The translations under genes were made by a program, and so were the position numbers. 64,000 nucleotides of DNA, taken from NCBI GenBank assembly GCA_949285555.1, contig CASDYG010000001.1:1-64000 (forward strand). The letters run 5' to 3'. The DNA comes from an uncultured Eubacteriales bacterium (lineage in GTDB: Bacteria > Bacillota > Clostridia > Peptostreptococcales > Anaerovoracaceae). This document shows, in pieces, positions 7,355 to 15,597 of the stretch. Numbering within the stretch: the first letter of the stretch is position 1; each line of letters opens with the position of its first letter. The notes under the pieces are model-generated. The model had not been told where the DNA came from. It saw nothing but the letters and a program-made list of their open reading frames with translations, and did no database searches.

Positions 7355-9389
7355 TATGAGGCGAGAAAGGCTTAGGAATGTTGAAATTATATTTATATCT
7401 ATTTTGATTTCTCTTGCATTTCTACGCTCCATCCTTGATATGTTCAATATTAAATATAATGTAAGCTCTTTTTTCAAAGGAGGAATAGGTGAAGGCTTAA
7501 TAAGAACATGGAATGATATAGCTGATACCATAGGAGCACGTAGTTATGTTATTTTACCAAAGTTTCTTTCCACAGATGGTGGAAGTGAGGCATTTATAAC
7601 AGTTTTGGGCGTGGTACTCATATTCGTAGCATATTTAATCTTAAAAAATGGGAAAAAAGCATTTCTTTTAGTATTTGTATTGCCGCAATTAATTATGGTA
7701 CCAGCATTTAATCTTAGCATTTCAAATTTTGAAATTGGATTTTTAACTATTGCAATATTAAGTGGTTTGCTATTTAGTATATATCCTAAAACTGGCTTTT
7801 TTTTAAATTTTTCAGTAATTGTGGTAATTGTATGTATTGCTTTGGTAGCTTTAGGTACTGACATAGTCTCACCATTTGTTTCGGGAATTGGAAATGTGAA
7901 AGATATACGTGAAACAACCTCTAGTGCAGTAGCAAGGATGTATTATGGAGAAAATGCATTAAAAAATGGAGATTTGACTAAGCAAAGAAGAGGAAAAATT
8001 AGTGGAACTGCCCTTAAAGTAACGATGGATACTCCTCATTCAACTTATTTGAGAGGATTTGTTGGAGAGGTATATTCTGGAACTAATTGGAAACCTATGG
8101 AAGATTCATTTTACTATTCTAACAACAATCTTATGTACTGGTTACAAAAAGAGGGGCTTAATAAGATAGGGCAATTAGGGCAGGCTAATGATTTAGTGAG
8201 TCCAGATGATAAAAAAGGAAAAGAACAGAATAAGATAGTAATTGACAATGTGAAGGCAGATGCAAGATATGCATATGTGCCATATGGCGTTGATGATACA
8301 AAAGAAGTTGGAAGGGATTATGGGGGTAGTTTTATAAAAGCACCTAAATTTTCTAAAATGACAAAATATACTTATCGTGAGAGTGAAAATCCTGCGAAGA
8401 AGTGGACGACAATTGCCGCTGAACTTTTTACTTCACTTAATCATGATAATAATGAAAAATCAAGTGAGTATTTAAAACTTGAAAGTCATTACAATAAATA
8501 TGTCTATAGTAATTACAGATATATTTCTCCTAGTGTAAGAAAAACTTTATTGGAAGCTATTGGCTCTCCGGGAGATCAATCCAAAGGACATGTTGATTAT
8601 AAAAAAGCCATATTAGGAATACGAAAATATTTAGATGAAAACTTTATTTATACAGAGCATTTTGGTGATGAAAATAAGCCGATAAATGGTGACATGCTTT
8701 CTAATTTTATTAAAAATAAGAGAGGTTATGATGTACAATTTGCTACTGCCGCTACTTTAATGTTCAGGTACTATGGAATCCCTGCAAGGTATGTTGAGGG
8801 ATACTTAATAACACCAGAAGACGCAAAGAGAATGAAAAGTGTAGAAAAATATAAAATCCCTATGGACAGAATTCATGCGTGGACTGAAATATATGTAGAT
8901 GGTATAGGATTCGTGCCAATAGAAGTATCTCCAAAATATTTCGGACTTATGGAAGAAGCTGATTTAGAAATAGGCTTATCGAATGACAGCTTATCCCGAG
9001 CTTTTGAAGAAGAAAAAGGTTCAAGCGGAAATGAGATGAATAGATATGGAGGTGATGAAAAGCAGCATCCAAAATTTAGACTATTAATCCTCATACTTAT
9101 TATAGTTGGAATTTTATTGATTATTCTTGTGCTATTTTTCCTTATTAAACAGTTGCTTTCAGTTTTAAGGAATAATCGTAAATACACAAGACTTTTTAAA
9201 CTATCAGATTATAAAATTGCAGTGAGCGCAATGTACGCATATACGGAGTATAAAGGATATGAAATTACAGAAGAAATTCGAATGCTAGGAAACAGGGCTG
9301 CATATGGCAATGAAAAAATTACTGAAGAGGACAAAGATAAAATGTTAGCAATGATTAAATCTGCCAAGGATAACAAGAAGAGGTTTTAG
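7308..9389 (+). CDS. TgpA-like membrane transglutaminase-fold protein, catalytic Cys replaced
   Basis: 693 residues (677 if started at ATG 7356, which lies just after the DUF58 stop). About six membrane helices at the N-terminus, an extracellular transglutaminase-core domain at about 440-560, a membrane helix near 590-615 and a cytoplasmic tail, as in TgpA/YebA proteins. The core reads RGYDVQFATAATLMFRYYGI then PARYVEGYL, with HAWTEIYV and PIEVSP. The position that is the nucleophilic Cys in active family members (G-Y-C-x-x-F-A) is Asp475 here (codon GAT at 8730), while the His is kept. It is therefore probably a non-catalytic structural or binding version, unless this is a sequence error. 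Confidence 0.88.
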   Translation: MEMSSYMGQANWKTNSMRRERLRNVEIIFISILISLAFLRSILDMFNIKYNVSSFFKGGIGEGLIRTWNDIADTIGARSYVILPKFLSTDGGSEAFITVLGVVLIFVAYLILKNGKKAFLLVFVLPQLIMVPAFNLSISNFEIGFLTIAILSGLLFSIYPKTGFFLNFSVIVVIVCIALVALGTDIVSPFVSGIGNVKDIRETTSSAVARMYYGENALKNGDLTKQRRGKISGTALKVTMDTPHSTYLRGFVGEVYSGTNWKPMEDSFYYSNNNLMYWLQKEGLNKIGQLGQANDLVSPDDKKGKEQNKIVIDNVKADARYAYVPYGVDDTKEVGRDYGGSFIKAPKFSKMTKYTYRESENPAKKWTTIAAELFTSLNHDNNEKSSEYLKLESHYNKYVYSNYRYISPSVRKTLLEAIGSPGDQSKGHVDYKKAILGIRKYLDENFIYTEHFGDENKPINGDMLSNFIKNKRGYDVQFATAATLMFRYYGIPARYVEGYLITPEDAKRMKSVEKYKIPMDRIHAWTEIYVDGIGFVPIEVSPKYFGLMEEADLEIGLSNDSLSRAFEEEKGSSGNEMNRYGGDEKQHPKFRLLILILIIVGILLIILVLFFLIKQLLSVLRNNRKYTRLFKLSDYKIAVSAMYAYTEYKGYEITEEIRMLGNRAAYGNEKITEEDKDKMLAMIKSAKDNKKRF

Positions 9390-9391
9390 AA

Positions 9392-10360
9392 ATGTTAGTA
9401 GTGCAAGAAGGTTCAACGTATAAAATGGATACCAAAAGAAATAAAATAATAAGACCAATTACCATATTGCTCATTTTGAGTGTTATGATTTCCTGCATTT
9501 TAGGTGGATGTGCACAAAAAAACAGTGATAGTATTGAGAATAAAGTTCAAGAGACTGCAAGCTTTTTGAAGGAACATGTATCATCTCCAGAAACAGCTTC
9601 GATAGGTGGAGAATGGACTATTAAGGGATTAGTTGTAAGTGGAATTGATGTAGAGCAGGATTACTTTGACATGTATTATGATAGCCTAAGAGCAAAGGTT
9701 AAATCTACAAGAGGAGTTCTAAATGATAAGTATAATACCGAATACGCACGTGCTGTTATAGGCGTATGCGCCATAAAAAAGGATCCAAGCAATGTGGAAG
9801 GATATGATTTAACTTTACCTCTTGATGATTACGAAAAAGTGACAGAACAAGGGCTAAATGCTGTTTCATATATTCTTGTCGCAGCACGGATATCTGGTAC
9901 TAAATTAGAAAATGAGGATAAATATATTGATTTTATTATTGAACAATTAAAAACAGATTCTCTCGACAAGGATGAATTTTTTTCTGATTATATATCAATG
10001 GCTATACTGGCATTATCTTTTTATAAAGATAGAAGTGAGGTAAATGCGGCTCTTGATGAATATTTAGATAAGTTATCTAAGCTGCAAAATAAGGACGGTG
10101 GTTTTGGTAATTGTGAATCCAATGCAGAGGCAATAATGGCACTATCTCAGGCGGATATAAATATATTAAAAGATAAGCGATTTATAAAAAATGGGAACAG
10201 GTTAGATGAGGCACTTTTGAAATATAGGCTTAAAAATGGTAGTTTTTGCCATGTCTTGGAAAAGAAAGATACTGACTTTATGGCCACTGAGAAGGGACTT
10301 TTGGCTTTAGAGGCTATTATGCTGGCTAAGGATGGCAAAAAATTATATGAAAGCAGGTAG
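9392..10360 (+). CDS. lipoprotein with terpene-cyclase/cobalamin-binding-like alpha/alpha repeats
   Basis: 322 residues (311 from ATG 9425). Signal peptide ending in lipobox LGGC, so it is anchored to the outer membrane face by lipid. The mature part is helical with QW-like repeats: KYNTEYARAVIGVCAIKK, a middle DYISMAILALSF, then KDGGFGNCESNAEAIMALSQ and NGSFCHV...DFMATEKGLLALEAIM. This pattern is shared by prenyltransferase/squalene-cyclase alpha/alpha barrels and by the N-terminal domain of intrinsic factor and transcobalamin (PF01122). It abuts a DUF4430 gene 2 bases downstream, so the two halves of an intrinsic-factor-like protein lie side by side as separate genes. Cobalamin binding is inferred. 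Confidence 0.72.
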   Translation: MLVVQEGSTYKMDTKRNKIIRPITILLILSVMISCILGGCAQKNSDSIENKVQETASFLKEHVSSPETASIGGEWTIKGLVVSGIDVEQDYFDMYYDSLRAKVKSTRGVLNDKYNTEYARAVIGVCAIKKDPSNVEGYDLTLPLDDYEKVTEQGLNAVSYILVAARISGTKLENEDKYIDFIIEQLKTDSLDKDEFFSDYISMAILALSFYKDRSEVNAALDEYLDKLSKLQNKDGGFGNCESNAEAIMALSQADINILKDKRFIKNGNRLDEALLKYRLKNGSFCHVLEKKDTDFMATEKGLLALEAIMLAKDGKKLYESR

Positions 10361-10362
10361 TA

Positions 10363-11691
10363 ATGAAGTTAATAAGCAAACTCAAAAATAATAAATTTGG
10401 TATATTTGCAATTTTAATTTTGATTGCGATTATATTTTTTTCATCTATCTATGTATTTTCATGCAATCAGGATCACGGTAAAAATCCAATAGATGGCATT
10501 GCTGAGGAAAGATCACAAATTCTTCTGACTGGTAACGGATATTCCATGAACTATGAACAGGAACAGGAATATTTAAAAGAAGAAGAAAAGCGGCATGAGA
10601 TTATTCAAAATAACCAAGAACAAATAGCCAGAGAGACTGGAAATACTCATGAGATAACCGAATCTATTCAGGAAAAGAAAGAAAATGAAGAAAAAAAGGA
10701 AAGTATTATTGAGGATAAAGGAGGAAGTGTAGATAATAATTCATCCTCAGATGGTGATGGAAATAAAGGTAGCGGTAATGGTGGCAAACCCTCTGAAGGA
10801 AGTGATTCTGACAAAGACGAAAATGGAGGTAGCGGAGGCAAGGGTCCTGGGAATGGAAACGATGGAGATAACACAGGTGGAAATATTGATGAAAGCAAGC
10901 TTCCTACTATAATTTGCAGTCTGGAAAATGGACAAGAAATAAGTGGAAATTTCCTTGGCTTTACCGTAAAAGGTATAAGTTATAAAAAGGAAGTTATTAG
11001 TTCATTTAATATGAATGTACTGGCTAATGGTAATAGGCTAGGCAGTACTGGTGAAAATAGTGATGGCTCATATAGCTTTAAGACTAGTAAATATTTACAA
11101 GATGGCTTAAATGAAATAGCAGTTACTGTAACGGACAAAGATGGTAATACTGCTACAAAAAAATATCTCATAAATGTAGATATAAATGGAGAACGACCAA
11201 GAACTGGTACAGTTAGGGTCATACTGGACGCACGAACCGTAGGAAAAGGAATATTAATGGATTTAAATGTTCCTTTGTATGATCAAGATAATGCATACAT
11301 GGTGGTAGATCGTGCTTTTAAGCAGGCTGGAATTACGCCAGTTTGGCAAAATTCTACAAATGAATTTGGAGGTGTTTATCTGGCTAGTGTTATATATCCA
11401 GGCATATTTGCGAATTGGACGTATGATCTAATACCAGCGCCATTAAAAGAAAAGTTAGATGATGAGGGGGTAACGGAGCAAGGAATTCCTTCTGACATAA
11501 ATAAGATTGGTGAAAAAGATATATATCAATGGTCCGGATGGTGTTATGACATTGATGGTACCCCAGGAGACTTTACAGAAAATGGCATGGCAGTGGAGCA
11601 GGTGGATGATAGAGATGTTATCACTGTAGCCTTTACATTACACATGGTTTATGAATTCAACGGTACATGGTTCTCAAGGGGTGAATGGTAA
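10363..11691 (+). CDS. secreted or lipid-anchored protein with Ig-like and DUF4430 domains
   Basis: 442 residues. Hydrophobic N-terminus (residues about 12-34) ending in VFSC, which may be a variant lipobox. A charged Glu/Lys-rich helix follows, then a Gly/Ser/Asp-rich linker at about 120-180, an Ig-like beta sandwich at about 187-277, and a DUF4430 domain at about 285-440 (VPLYDQDNAYMVVDRAF ... WSGWCYDIDGTP ... ITVAFTLHMVYEF). The flexible linker would span the cell wall. It is coupled by 2 bases to the upstream alpha/alpha lipoprotein. A cobalamin-capping role is inferred from domain relationship and operon. Confidence 0.82.
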   Translation: MKLISKLKNNKFGIFAILILIAIIFFSSIYVFSCNQDHGKNPIDGIAEERSQILLTGNGYSMNYEQEQEYLKEEEKRHEIIQNNQEQIARETGNTHEITESIQEKKENEEKKESIIEDKGGSVDNNSSSDGDGNKGSGNGGKPSEGSDSDKDENGGSGGKGPGNGNDGDNTGGNIDESKLPTIICSLENGQEISGNFLGFTVKGISYKKEVISSFNMNVLANGNRLGSTGENSDGSYSFKTSKYLQDGLNEIAVTVTDKDGNTATKKYLINVDINGERPRTGTVRVILDARTVGKGILMDLNVPLYDQDNAYMVVDRAFKQAGITPVWQNSTNEFGGVYLASVIYPGIFANWTYDLIPAPLKEKLDDEGVTEQGIPSDINKIGEKDIYQWSGWCYDIDGTPGDFTENGMAVEQVDDRDVITVAFTLHMVYEFNGTWFSRGEW

Positions 11692-11723
11692 TATGCTTAT
11701 AGCCGTCATGAACGGTAATATAT

Positions 11724-11753
11724 AAGGAGGTTGATATGAAGGAGGTAAAAATG
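11724..11753 (+). promoter_or_regulatory. two consecutive perfect ribosome binding sites with in-frame starts
   Basis: AAGGAGG at 11724-11730 serves ATG 11736, and AAGGAGGT at 11739-11746 serves ATG 11751. Both starts are in the same frame, so the protein could be made with or without five extra N-terminal residues. Both versions keep the signal peptide. Confidence 0.6.
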
Positions 11754-14700
11754 AAGAGCGGATTAAGAAAGTTACTTTCTGTTGCTATCATTTTCACGTG
11801 GGTTGTGAGCATGCTCTCGACAACGGTATATGGATTTACACGTATAGAAGATGATAGGAATAATGATATTGTTTGGTATAATTTTGCCAATAATCAGGAA
11901 AACAACAGAGTAACGGAATATCCTGGCCCTACTGATGATAAAACAGCATCATTAAAGTGGGCGAAAAAATATGGTACGGGTTGGGCAGCTTCTTGCACTC
12001 CACCTATTATCATTAATAACAAGCTGTATGTAGGAATGGCTAAAAAGGTCATGGAGTTAGACAAGGATACGGGTGAGATTTTAAGAGAAAGTGATGAAAT
12101 GGTATCCAATGTGGGCTATGCGATGAATCCAATTCTATATGCTGACGGAATGCTATTTGTACAAGTCGGTAATGGAATCATACAAGCAATAGATCTACAG
12201 ACTTTAAAGTGTGTATGGCATTCTGAAAAAATTGGAGGCCAAACAGTTTCCAATATAAGCTACAATAAGGTTAATGGTAAAGGATACATATATACCGGTA
12301 CATGGACAGGTGAAAATAGAGATGGATACTTCATTGCAGTTACCACTGATAATGACGAGAAGTATAAATTAGATGAAGGAAAAGGAAAGGGTGGCTGGAC
12401 TAAGGCACCAGCATGGAAATTCCAACCTTCAGGATCTTCTAAGGATAAGGTTAAGGATTTAAAATATGACCCAGACCTTAATGCAACACTTGAGCAGGAA
12501 AATAATGTTGCAAAAAGAGGATTCTATTGGGCAGGTGCATATACAACAGAAAAATATGTAGCTGTCGGAACAGATGATGGAACAAATGAAGGCGATTATA
12601 CTGCAAATGGTATATTCTATACGCTAAATCCTACAACGGGTGAAATTATAGATAAGGTAGAAAACATAAAAGGCGATATTAGAAGTACAGTTGTTTACGA
12701 CAATGGACAGTTATTTTTCTGTACTAAAGGCGGTTTAGTTTGTAAGGTGGATGTAGATAGTGAAGGGCATTTAAGTAACTATACACAGCTGCAGCTTACA
12801 GATCCAAAAAATGGAAATAAAAATCGAATGATAACTGCGGCACCTGTTATATATGGAAACAAAATATATATAGGAGCAAGTGGAGCTGGTGGACAGTTTG
12901 ATAAGGACGGAGGACATGTCTTTGCAGTAGTAGATAAGAGCAATGATCAGCTTAAACTATTATATGACATCCCTATTGCCGGATATCCACAGGCAGCTAC
13001 TTTACTATCAACTGCTTATGCTGGTGAGGACTATGATAATGATGGACAGCCAGATGGTAGAGTATACATTTACTTTACATACAATGCTCCTCCAGGAGGC
13101 ATATATTATATTTATGATACACCTGAGGCAAAAGAACCAATTACCAAAGGAAAGGAACTCTTTATTCCAGAGAAGAATATGCAGCAGTACTGTATTAGTA
13201 CAATAATAGCTGATCTTCAAGGAAATCTTTATTATAAGAATGATAGCTGTTACCTTATGTCCATAGAAACCAATGCTGCATTTATTACAAATGCAGAGGT
13301 AAAGACGGACAAGGGTACAGACGCTGTATGGGACAAAAGCTTTGCCCAAAACTCCACCGAATATAATTTGAAAGTAGGAGAGGATGTTAGCTATGTTACA
13401 CTTAAGCTACAAAAGCCAGATCCTACTGGAATCAAGGTTAATGATAAGCCTTATGAAGAAAATATGAAGGTGCAGTTAAATGAAACAGGTGAGACTGAAA
13501 TAAGGTTAGAAGCGAAGGCTGGTGAGCAGACTAAAACATATACTTTAAAGGTGAAGAAAATAGGAGCAGATGCAAGCTTGGCATCATTACAAGCAAGTAC
13601 CAGCAATCGTGAGGGAGCAGATATTTTAAGCATGGAGCCGGAATTTTCAGCAGAAAAACTGAAATATAAGGTGGATATTACAGATGTTGATATAGATGAA
13701 GTTGGAATAATAAGAGTTTGGCCAAAGCCTTCTGCCGAGAATTCTTCGGTAAAGGTGGAGGGAACTGATAATGTTGAATCAGTAGTAGATTTATTTAAGC
13801 GTAAGGGATATTTTGGTGTATATTTTGATGATCCTAATAAGCCTGCTTCAATAAATGTTACTGTAACATCTGAGAATGGAGCAAAAACTCAGACATATAA
13901 GCTTACATTTGCTAAGAAAGTAAAGGTAAATTCTGTAAGCATTGAAAATAAACAGGCTGCATTAGATATGGCAGATAGCCCATTAAAGCTTAAGGCTAAT
14001 ATTAATCCTGATAATGCTACAGATAAAACGGGTACATGGTACATCATGGATACAGAAAAACACGATAATGAAGATGATCTACCAGCTACAATAACACAAG
14101 ATGGCGTAGTTACACCAGCAAAGAAAGGTAATGTGAGAATAACATTCATAACTAATGATGGTTCAAAAACAGACCAGTTTGATATGAATATTACTGATCT
14201 AGGTTTAGATGTAGCAGATGAAGCTAAGAAGCTGAATGTAAGTACGCTTAAAGATAAGGCAAATATTGATGCTGTAAAAGGTAAGTATGAAAAACTAACC
14301 AAGAAACAGAAGGAAAGAGCCGATAAGCTAGGATATAGTACAGCTATAAGCAAGGCAGAAGCTGAATACAATAAGTTGGCTGAAGCTGCAGCTCAGGAGG
14401 AGAGAGATAAAGCAGCTGCAAAAGCTGTTGAGAACAAGATTGATGCAATAGGTGCCCTTGAAGATATTGCTTTAGATAAGATGAATGAAGTGGCTGAAGC
14501 GCGTACTGCATATGATGCACTTACTGAAACACAAAAATCATATGTACCAGCTGAAAAACTAGATAAGCTTGTAAAAGCAGAAAATAAGATTAAAGAGTTG
14601 AAGCTGGACAAGGCAAAAAAGGATGCAAAAGAAGCAGTAAATTCATATAAGGATTTAAACAATTATCGTCCAGATGAACAGAGGGTAATAAAAGGCATCA

Positions 14701-15557
14701 TAGCCAATACCTTAAAGTTGATAGATGTAGCTAAAGATGAAGATGAAATTCTAGATAGGGTGAAAAAAGCTAAAGCTGCTATGGATCAGGTTAAGACTGA
14801 TGCAGAACTAACCTTAGAGGAAAAAGCGAAAGAAAGAGCAGCCCAAGTAGACGCAGTAATCCAAGATATAGGTGAGGTAACATTTAGTGTTGATAGCCGT
14901 GATAAAATTCTAAAAGCAAGAGATGCTTATAATAATTTAGATGATTCTTCAAAGAAAAAAGTAAAGAAACTAGCTGAGCTAGAAGCTGCCGAAAAGAAGT
15001 ATGCAGAACTTGTAAAGAATGCTGAGCTAAAGACATTATCAGATGAAGCTACAAAGTTAGAAGTAGTGGGCAAGTTTATGGATAGTGCAAAACTGGTAGC
15101 TAATGAACTCAGTGCGGATGATGCAAATAAATTAAAAGATGCATTTAAACTTGAAAATCTTGACATCGAAAAGTATTTTAGTGTAGATGCAAGAATTGAG
15201 GGCGGATATGAAGAAGCATTAAAGGTTGTATTTAATGTAGGTGATGAATACGAAGGTAAGAAAGTTATTGTAAAGGCTATTTTGACTGATGGTAGTATAG
15301 GTACATATACTGCATATGTAAATGAAGGTAAAGCCTCCATATATGTGGATTCCTTAGCTAAATACATGATTGGCATTGAAAAAGAAAAAATAAATCAGCC
15401 TGGTGGTTCTGACAGTAGCTCTGTATCAGGAGGTCATAATAAAACTACTAGGGCAGCTAAGACAGGAGATGCATCAGATCCCGAATTATGGATTATAACA
15501 TCTTTATTATCTTTAGGATTGTCGATAATTCTATTAAGAAAAAGGAATAACCAATAA
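11736..15557 (+). CDS. giant surface protein: beta-propeller, cadherin-like, Ig-like and helical repeats with sortase tail
   Basis: 1273 residues (1268 from ATG 11751). Signal peptide (about 6-35), then PQQ/YVTN-type beta-propeller blades to about residue 510 (KWAKKYGTGWAASCTPP, NNKLYVGMAKKVMELDKDTG, VYDNGQLFFCTKGGLV). A cadherin-like sandwich follows at about 515-610, a second sandwich to about 725, a BIg2-like domain at about 730-815, helical repeats at about 820-1130 (DALTETQKSYVPAEKLDKL type), and a beta domain. The tail is AAKTGD at about 1238, a hydrophobic stretch and RKRNNQ, a variant LPXTG sorting signal. It probably is wall-anchored. In this operon the propeller may be a corrinoid receptor, by analogy with BtuG; that is inference. 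Confidence 0.85.
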   Translation: MKEVKMKSGLRKLLSVAIIFTWVVSMLSTTVYGFTRIEDDRNNDIVWYNFANNQENNRVTEYPGPTDDKTASLKWAKKYGTGWAASCTPPIIINNKLYVGMAKKVMELDKDTGEILRESDEMVSNVGYAMNPILYADGMLFVQVGNGIIQAIDLQTLKCVWHSEKIGGQTVSNISYNKVNGKGYIYTGTWTGENRDGYFIAVTTDNDEKYKLDEGKGKGGWTKAPAWKFQPSGSSKDKVKDLKYDPDLNATLEQENNVAKRGFYWAGAYTTEKYVAVGTDDGTNEGDYTANGIFYTLNPTTGEIIDKVENIKGDIRSTVVYDNGQLFFCTKGGLVCKVDVDSEGHLSNYTQLQLTDPKNGNKNRMITAAPVIYGNKIYIGASGAGGQFDKDGGHVFAVVDKSNDQLKLLYDIPIAGYPQAATLLSTAYAGEDYDNDGQPDGRVYIYFTYNAPPGGIYYIYDTPEAKEPITKGKELFIPEKNMQQYCISTIIADLQGNLYYKNDSCYLMSIETNAAFITNAEVKTDKGTDAVWDKSFAQNSTEYNLKVGEDVSYVTLKLQKPDPTGIKVNDKPYEENMKVQLNETGETEIRLEAKAGEQTKTYTLKVKKIGADASLASLQASTSNREGADILSMEPEFSAEKLKYKVDITDVDIDEVGIIRVWPKPSAENSSVKVEGTDNVESVVDLFKRKGYFGVYFDDPNKPASINVTVTSENGAKTQTYKLTFAKKVKVNSVSIENKQAALDMADSPLKLKANINPDNATDKTGTWYIMDTEKHDNEDDLPATITQDGVVTPAKKGNVRITFITNDGSKTDQFDMNITDLGLDVADEAKKLNVSTLKDKANIDAVKGKYEKLTKKQKERADKLGYSTAISKAEAEYNKLAEAAAQEERDKAAAKAVENKIDAIGALEDIALDKMNEVAEARTAYDALTETQKSYVPAEKLDKLVKAENKIKELKLDKAKKDAKEAVNSYKDLNNYRPDEQRVIKGIIANTLKLIDVAKDEDEILDRVKKAKAAMDQVKTDAELTLEEKAKERAAQVDAVIQDIGEVTFSVDSRDKILKARDAYNNLDDSSKKKVKKLAELEAAEKKYAELVKNAELKTLSDEATKLEVVGKFMDSAKLVANELSADDANKLKDAFKLENLDIEKYFSVDARIEGGYEEALKVVFNVGDEYEGKKVIVKAILTDGSIGTYTAYVNEGKASIYVDSLAKYMIGIEKEKINQPGGSDSSSVSGGHNKTTRAAKTGDASDPELWIITSLLSLGLSIILLRKRNNQ

Positions 15558-15597
15558 GATTGGCAAAATCGGCAATATGTTTAAATAGGAGTATGTC

